DNA of 10,679 nt. Origin: JAZGBC01 sp036444495 (lineage in GTDB: Bacteria; Pseudomonadota; Alphaproteobacteria; Kiloniellales; J153). A model generated the notes under the pieces. It had not been told where the DNA came from. It searched no databases and was given only the letters and a program-made list of their open reading frames with translations. Shown here one piece after another: positions 6,327 to 10,679 of the stretch (positions are counted from its first letter, which is position 1; every line of letters begins with the position of its first letter). A program made the position numbers and the translations under genes. The DNA lies in assembly GCA_036444495.1 (NCBI GenBank), contig JAZGBC010000266.1, positions 1 through 10,679 of the forward strand, read 5' to 3'.

Positions 6327-6374
6327 GCCGAGGCACTTAGTCCCTTTCCAAGATCAATTGGGCGTCAGCCTACC

Positions 6375-7208
6375 CTAACCGCCGAAGCGCCTGAAAATCT
6401 CCTCCAATTCGGCGAAGCCCGCGGCATCCTTCGAGAAGGTAAAGGTGCCCTGTTCGGCGATCTCGCGCGCCGCGCGGATGAGGGCGCCGAACGCAAGCCG
6501 GGAAAAGGCCGAACCTACGCTGATGCGCTTCGCGCCGGCCTCCGCCAGCTCCGCCATGCCGAAGGTCACGCCCGGCAGGCCCATGACCACGTTCACCGGC
6601 CGCGTCACGGCCGCGCAAAGAGTCCGGATGTCATCGAGGCTTTTCAGGCCGGGGGCATAGAGCACGTCCGCGCCCGCCGCTTCGAAAGCCTGAAGCCGCC
6701 GAACGGTATCGTCCAGATCGGGGCGACCATGCAGGAAGTTCTCGGCCCGGGCCGTCAAGACGAAGTCATGGGGCAGGGAACGGGCGGCCTGCACGGCAGC
6801 CGCGATGCGCTCCACGGCCTGATCGAAGGAGAATATGGGGTCCTCGGGACGGCCGCTGAAATCCTCGATCGAGCCGCCGGCAAGGCCCGTTTCCGCCGCC
6901 GCCCGAATAGTCTCGGCGACACTGGCGGGATCGTCTCCAAAGCCCTTCTCCAGGTCGGCCGACACGGGAAGATCGGTCGCCGCGACGATATCCCCGCAGT
7001 GCGCCAACGCCTGCTCCCGGGAAATGTCGCCTTCCGGCAGGCCGAGGGAAAAGGCGAAGCCCGCGCTGGTCGTCGCCAGGGCCTCGAAGCCCAAGGAGGC
7101 AAGGACGCGCGCCGTGCCCACGTCCCAGGGATTGGGTATGACGAAGGCGCCCGGCCGTTCGTGCAGTGCACGGAAGCTTTCGATTTTCCCGGCCCGACTC
7201 AGCGCCAC
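6375..7208 (-). CDS. Isocitrate lyase/phosphoenolpyruvate mutase superfamily enzyme
   Basis: A 277-residue TIM-barrel enzyme of the ICL/PEPM superfamily, which makes or breaks C-C or P-C bonds in 2-oxo acids using Mg2+. Visible conserved parts are NPWDVGTARVL near residues 26-36, the TTSAGFAFSLG strand (47-56), the metal-binding acidic loop DLEKGFGD (85-92), SIED (113-116) and TARAE (152-156). The KKCGH catalytic loop of isocitrate and methylisocitrate lyases is absent, so it is unlikely to be either; the true reaction is unknown. The start is a GTG at 7208-7206 with a gagg box on the mRNA. It begins 10 bases after the tdh stop codon and is probably the last gene of the kbl-tdh operon, so a role in the fate of threonine, glycine or acetyl-CoA is possible. 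It is convergent with fic. Confidence 0.88.
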   Translation of the reverse strand: MALSRAGKIESFRALHERPGAFVIPNPWDVGTARVLASLGFEALATTSAGFAFSLGLPEGDISREQALAHCGDIVAATDLPVSADLEKGFGDDPASVAETIRAAAETGLAGGSIEDFSGRPEDPIFSFDQAVERIAAAVQAARSLPHDFVLTARAENFLHGRPDLDDTVRRLQAFEAAGADVLYAPGLKSLDDIRTLCAAVTRPVNVVMGLPGVTFGMAELAEAGAKRISVGSAFSRLAFGALIRAAREIAEQGTFTFSKDAAGFAELEEIFRRFGG

Positions 7209-7218
7209 GTATTTATCC

Positions 7219-8244
<1,026 letters not shown>

Positions 8245-8257
8245 CGCTTCTCCCCGC

Positions 8258-9448
8258 CTAAGAAATAACGTCGAGGCCGCGCCCGACCTTGGCGAAGGCC
8301 GCGATCGCCTGGTCCAGCTGCGCGCGGCTGTGGGCCGCCGATATCTGCGTGCGGATGCGCGCCTGGCCCTTGGGCACCACGGGAAAGGAGAAGCCGATGG
8401 CATAGATGCCCTCGGCCAGCAAGCCGTCCGCCATCTCGCTGGCCAGGCGCGCATCGCCCAGCATGACCGGGATGATCGGGTGGCCCTCACCGGCCAGCGT
8501 GAAACCGAGCGCGGTCATCTCCGTGCGGAAATAGGCGCTGTTCTCCCGCAGCCGCGCGCGCGGCTCGCCGCTTTCCTCCAGCAGGCCAATGGCGCGCAGC
8601 GACGTGGCCGCGATCACCGGCGCCAGGCTGTTGGAAAAGAGATAGGGCCGCGAGCGCTGGCGCAGCCAGGCCACGGTCTCCTTGCGCGCCGCCGTGTAGC
8701 CGCCCGAGGCACCGCCCAGCGCCTTGCCCAGGGTGCCGGTCAGGATGTCGATCCGGCCCTCCACGCCGCAATGCTCCGGCGTGCCGCGGCCATGCTCGCC
8801 GACGAAGCCCACGGCGTGGGAATCGTCCACCATCACCATGGCGCCGTAGCGCTCCGCCAGGTCGCAGATCGCCGGCAGGTCGGCGGCGATGCCATCCATG
8901 GAGAAGACGCCGTCGGTGGCGATCAGCTTGTGGCGGCAGTCTTGGGCTGCCTCCAGTTGGCGCTTGAGGTCTTCCATGTCGTTGTTGGCATAGCGCAGGC
9001 GCTTCGCCTTGCACAGGCGGATGCCGTCGATGATGGAGGCGTGGTTGAGCGCGTCGCTGATGACCGCGTCCTGTTCGTCCAGGATGGTTTCGAACAGGCC
9101 GGTGTTGGCGTCGAAGCAGGAGGAATAGAGGATGCAGTCCTGCATGCCCAGGAAGGCGCTCAGGCGCTCCTCCAACCGGCGATGCACGCTCTGCGTGCCG
9201 CAGATGAAGCGCACCGAGGACATGCCGTAGCCGTATTGCCCGAGCGCCGCCTTGGCCGCCTCCACCAGCGCCGGGTGGTTGGACAGGCCCAGATAGTTGT
9301 TGGCGCAGAAGTTGATGACCTCGCGCCCGTCGGCCAGGCGGATGGCCGCCTGCTGCGGCGAGGCGATGACCCGCTCCTCCTTGAACAGGCCCGCCTCGCG
9401 CAGCGCAGCGGTTTCCCGGCCCAGATGTTCGAGGAAGGCCGTATCCAT
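8258..9448 (-). CDS. kbl: Glycine C-acetyltransferase (2-amino-3-ketobutyrate CoA ligase)
   Basis: A PLP-dependent alpha-oxoamine synthase family enzyme of 396 residues, close to the usual length. It cleaves 2-amino-3-ketobutyrate with CoA to glycine and acetyl-CoA, the second step of threonine breakdown after Tdh. The PLP-binding lysine is Lys242 in TGTLGKALGGASGG. Other family segments are INFCANNYLGLSNHP near residue 45, SSCFDANTGLFE (109-120), ATDGVFSMDG and VMVDDSHAVGFVG (206-217). The ATG at 9448-9446 lies 4 bases after the stop codon of the upstream small gene; its gaggg ribosome-binding site overlaps that stop codon (ggaatgagggt), so translation of the two is probably coupled. Order in the operon is small gene, kbl, tdh, lyase-like gene. 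Confidence 0.97.
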   Translation of the reverse strand: MDTAFLEHLGRETAALREAGLFKEERVIASPQQAAIRLADGREVINFCANNYLGLSNHPALVEAAKAALGQYGYGMSSVRFICGTQSVHRRLEERLSAFLGMQDCILYSSCFDANTGLFETILDEQDAVISDALNHASIIDGIRLCKAKRLRYANNDMEDLKRQLEAAQDCRHKLIATDGVFSMDGIAADLPAICDLAERYGAMVMVDDSHAVGFVGEHGRGTPEHCGVEGRIDILTGTLGKALGGASGGYTAARKETVAWLRQRSRPYLFSNSLAPVIAATSLRAIGLLEESGEPRARLRENSAYFRTEMTALGFTLAGEGHPIIPVMLGDARLASEMADGLLAEGIYAIGFSFPVVPKGQARIRTQISAAHSRAQLDQAIAAFAKVGRGLDVIS

Positions 9449-9452
9449 ACCC

Positions 9453-9599
9453 TCATTCCGAGCGCGTCGTCACGAATCCACAGCGCCTGCATTCCAGCCT
9501 GCTGACGGTCCCTCCCGGACCAAAGCCGAAGGTCGCGTCGACGACCCGGAAGTCGTGGATGCCGATCAGACAGAGAAGCCGGCCGAGGATCGCGGGCAT
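9453..9599 (-). CDS. 48-residue putative zinc-ribbon protein upstream of kbl
   Basis: A small gene that automatic ORF finders may miss. The product starts MPAILGRLLCLIGIHDF and ends with LECRRCGFVTTRSE. Cys10, His15, Cys37 and Cys40 (C-x4-H ... C-x2-C) could bind one zinc ion. The middle, DATFGFGPGGTV, is glycine-rich. The pattern resembles, without search evidence, short LLC..GxH...CxRCG proteins of the DUF1660/zinc-ribbon kind. The ATG at 9599-9597 has a strong ggggag Shine-Dalgarno eight bases upstream. The stop codon lies four bases before the kbl ATG, and the kbl ribosome-binding site overlaps it. Good initiation signal, operon-like spacing and the Cys pairs support a real gene. Function unknown; a regulatory or chaperone-like role next to kbl-tdh is conceivable but not shown. 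Confidence 0.78.
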   Translation of the reverse strand: MPAILGRLLCLIGIHDFRVVDATFGFGPGGTVSRLECRRCGFVTTRSE

Positions 9600-9644
9600 C
9601 GTGTTAACTCCCCGTCTCGCGCGTTTGTCTCCGCATCTTAGCGC

Positions 9645-9669
9645 AACTCCGCCCGGAGTCGCGGAGTCG
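9645..9669. promoter_or_regulatory. CGGAGT repeat cluster upstream of the threonine operon, candidate operator
   Basis: CGGAGTCG occurs twice in tandem (9654-9661, 9662-9669), and an inverted copy of CGGAGT lies next to it (actccg at 9646-9651). The cluster is 46 to 70 bases upstream of the small gene that opens the kbl-tdh operon, where a regulator would bind. A possible -10 (TAAGAT, minus strand, 9640-9635) sits just downstream, but no good -35 was found. The repeats are seen directly; the regulatory role is inferred. Confidence 0.35.
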
Positions 9670-9721
9670 ATTTATTCGCGCCGCTTCGCCGAGGATATTC
9701 ATTGTCCCATCCGCCGGGGTC

Positions 9722-10105
9722 TCAGACGCCGGGCGGCGGCCAGAACAGAAAAACCGCGGCCAACAGAACCTCGGCCGCCAGATAGGTGAGCGTGGTCGAG
9801 CCGGGCGGTCCGTCGATCAGCAGGGAATAGAGGCGCGCCACCACGAGCGCCGCCATCACGACGCCCAGCACCAGGACGAGCAGGCGTGAGTTCTCCAGGT
9901 CCCAGCAGGCCCAGAGCGCCACCATGCCGAGCGCGGTCATCATGGCGTTGAGCCCGCGCAGGTGGTTCTTGGCGTCGGCCTTCTCGGCGATCAGCCAGGT
10001 ACGCCCGAGTTTAGGGCCGAACACACCGACCAGACCGGGACCCACGAGGCTCAAACCCAATAGGACAAGCAGGGCGTAGAGGACCCCCATATGTGCCGTG
10101 CTCAT
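9722..10105 (-). CDS. DUF4345-like four-helix membrane protein
   Basis: A 127-residue hydrophobic protein with four predicted membrane segments, at about residues 8-30, 53-69, 74-97 and 105-122. Length, the N-terminal Gly/Leu/Val-rich helix ending GLVGVFGPKLG, and the NHLRGLNAMMTALG segment before helix 2 fit the DUF4345 family, which has no established function. It is probably an inner-membrane protein. The ATG at 10105-10103 has a modest aagg box. It is downstream of the TPR gene on the same strand across a 71-base gap containing a weak 7-bp inverted repeat (10138-10144 with 10169-10175), so co-transcription is uncertain. About 120 bases separate it from the threonine operon. Confidence 0.8.
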   Translation of the reverse strand: MSTAHMGVLYALLVLLGLSLVGPGLVGVFGPKLGRTWLIAEKADAKNHLRGLNAMMTALGMVALWACWDLENSRLLVLVLGVVMAALVVARLYSLLIDGPPGSTTLTYLAAEVLLAAVFLFWPPPGV

Positions 10106-10176
10106 GGCGCCTTATATCACCGATTCGCGAAGCGATCCGAACGCGAAGGTCAGCGATCGAGATTCCGGGCGTTCGC

Positions 10177-10679
10177 CTATGGCAAGGGCGGCTGAAGGTC
10201 GGGTGAACGCACGCCCAGGCGCTGCAGGCCGAGCTTGCGCGCCTTCATGAAATCGGCCAGGGCGCGGGTGTGCTGCCCGTTCGCCTCGAAGGCGAAGCCC
10301 CGGTTGTAGTAGGCGCCCGGGAAGTCGGGCTTGTTGAGGATGGCGGCGCTGTAGTCCTGAATGGCGAATTTCAGCGCCCCCAGGTAGTGATGGGCGTTGG
10401 CGCGGTTGTAGAACGCCTCGGCCAGGTGTTCGAGCTCGAGGTCCCCGGTGTCGATGGCCCGGGTGTAGAGATCGATCGCCAGATCCAGCTTGCCCGACCG
10501 TGCCGCGGCATAGCCGCCTTTGAAGGCGGCATAGCCATCCCCGCCCGGCGCCAATCTGACCGGCGTTCGCATCGCGGCCTGAACCCTGGGCGGCAGTTTA
10601 AGTTTTTGGCCGGGGTCAGTCAGGGATGACTCCTCATCCTCCCCCTTCTTGACGGGCGGGGGCTCCGGCGCCGGCTCCG
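10177..10679 (-). CDS. Tetratricopeptide repeat protein, C-terminal part (start outside window)
   Basis: The reading frame is open to the window edge, giving at least 166 residues. The first internal ATG (10572) is probably not the true start: the 35 codons before it encode a proline- and acid-rich linker (PEPPPVKKGEDEE) without a stop. After it come three TPR-like helical hairpins: GYAAARSGKLDLAIDLYTRA, then AFYNRANAHHYLGALKFAIQ, then AYYNRGFAFEANGQHTRALA, each with the TPR pattern of small and bulky residues. TPRs bind protein partners; the Pro/Glu linker suggests a longer, possibly exported or lipid-anchored protein, but no signal peptide can be seen. Partner and function unknown. Confidence 0.85.
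   Translation of the reverse strand, partial: EPAPEPPPVKKGEDEESSLTDPGQKLKLPPRVQAAMRTPVRLAPGGDGYAAFKGGYAAARSGKLDLAIDLYTRAIDTGDLELEHLAEAFYNRANAHHYLGALKFAIQDYSAAILNKPDFPGAYYNRGFAFEANGQHTRALADFMKARKLGLQRLGVRSPDLQPPLP

Noticed and set aside
9160..9492. Minus-strand 110-codon frame starting just upstream of kbl
   Set aside because: Out-of-frame shadow of kbl and of the 48-residue gene; no domain and no ribosome-binding site.
9449..9721. Glycine riboswitch upstream of kbl
   Set aside because: Considered because the pathway makes glycine, but I could not find the conserved glycine-aptamer core; most of the interval is the 48-residue coding sequence.
10138..10175. Inverted repeat CGAACGC/GCGTTCG after the TPR gene as a terminator
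   Set aside because: Only 7 bp with a 24-base loop and no T-tract; too weak to annotate on its own.

Overview
This is a GC-rich window, apart from one short AT-rich island. Its gene content and codon use fit an alphaproteobacterium, probably of the Rhodospirillales type; the taxonomic placement is inferred from gene style only. Most genes are on the minus strand. The two plus-strand genes, a patatin-like esterase and a Fic protein, lie in the middle.

Right to left on the minus strand: positions 10177-10679 hold the C-terminal part of a tetratricopeptide-repeat protein whose start is outside the window. Positions 9722-10105 encode a four-helix membrane protein of the DUF4345 type. Next comes a tight threonine-catabolic operon: a 48-residue putative zinc-ribbon protein (9453-9599), kbl (8258-9448), tdh (7219-8244) and an isocitrate lyase/PEP mutase superfamily enzyme (6375-7208). 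Gaps are 4, 13 and 10 bases. Tdh oxidises threonine to 2-amino-3-ketobutyrate and Kbl cleaves this with CoA to glycine and acetyl-CoA. The roles of the first and last genes are unknown.

Positions 4754-6374 look like an accessory island. It starts with a REP-like element (two tandem 16-base repeats plus an inverted copy that forms a perfect 18-bp hairpin). An AT-rich stretch with a plausible promoter and repeated CGGACA motifs follows, then a Fic AMP-transferase gene with an intact active site and an N-terminal autoinhibition motif. A GC-rich imperfect stem-loop lies between the convergent fic and lyase-like genes.

Positions 3782-4753 encode an RssA-type patatin-like phospholipase, transcribed divergently from a second minus-strand cluster. 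That cluster is: gamma-glutamyltransferase without a signal peptide (2033-3625), a tartrate/D-malate dehydrogenase family enzyme (929-2005), an XRE-cupin regulator (140-787 or 829), and the first 28 codons of a type III glutamine synthetase (GlnT/GmaS-like, 1-85). A gamma-glutamyl ligase, a gamma-glutamyl hydrolase/transferase and a PuuR-like regulator together suggest a cytoplasmic gamma-glutamylation route for an amine. The substrate cannot be read from this window.

The least expected items are the 48-residue gene upstream of kbl, the REP-like/Fic island with 12-base-phased CGGACA repeats, and the putative gamma-glutamyl amine operon that runs off the left edge.
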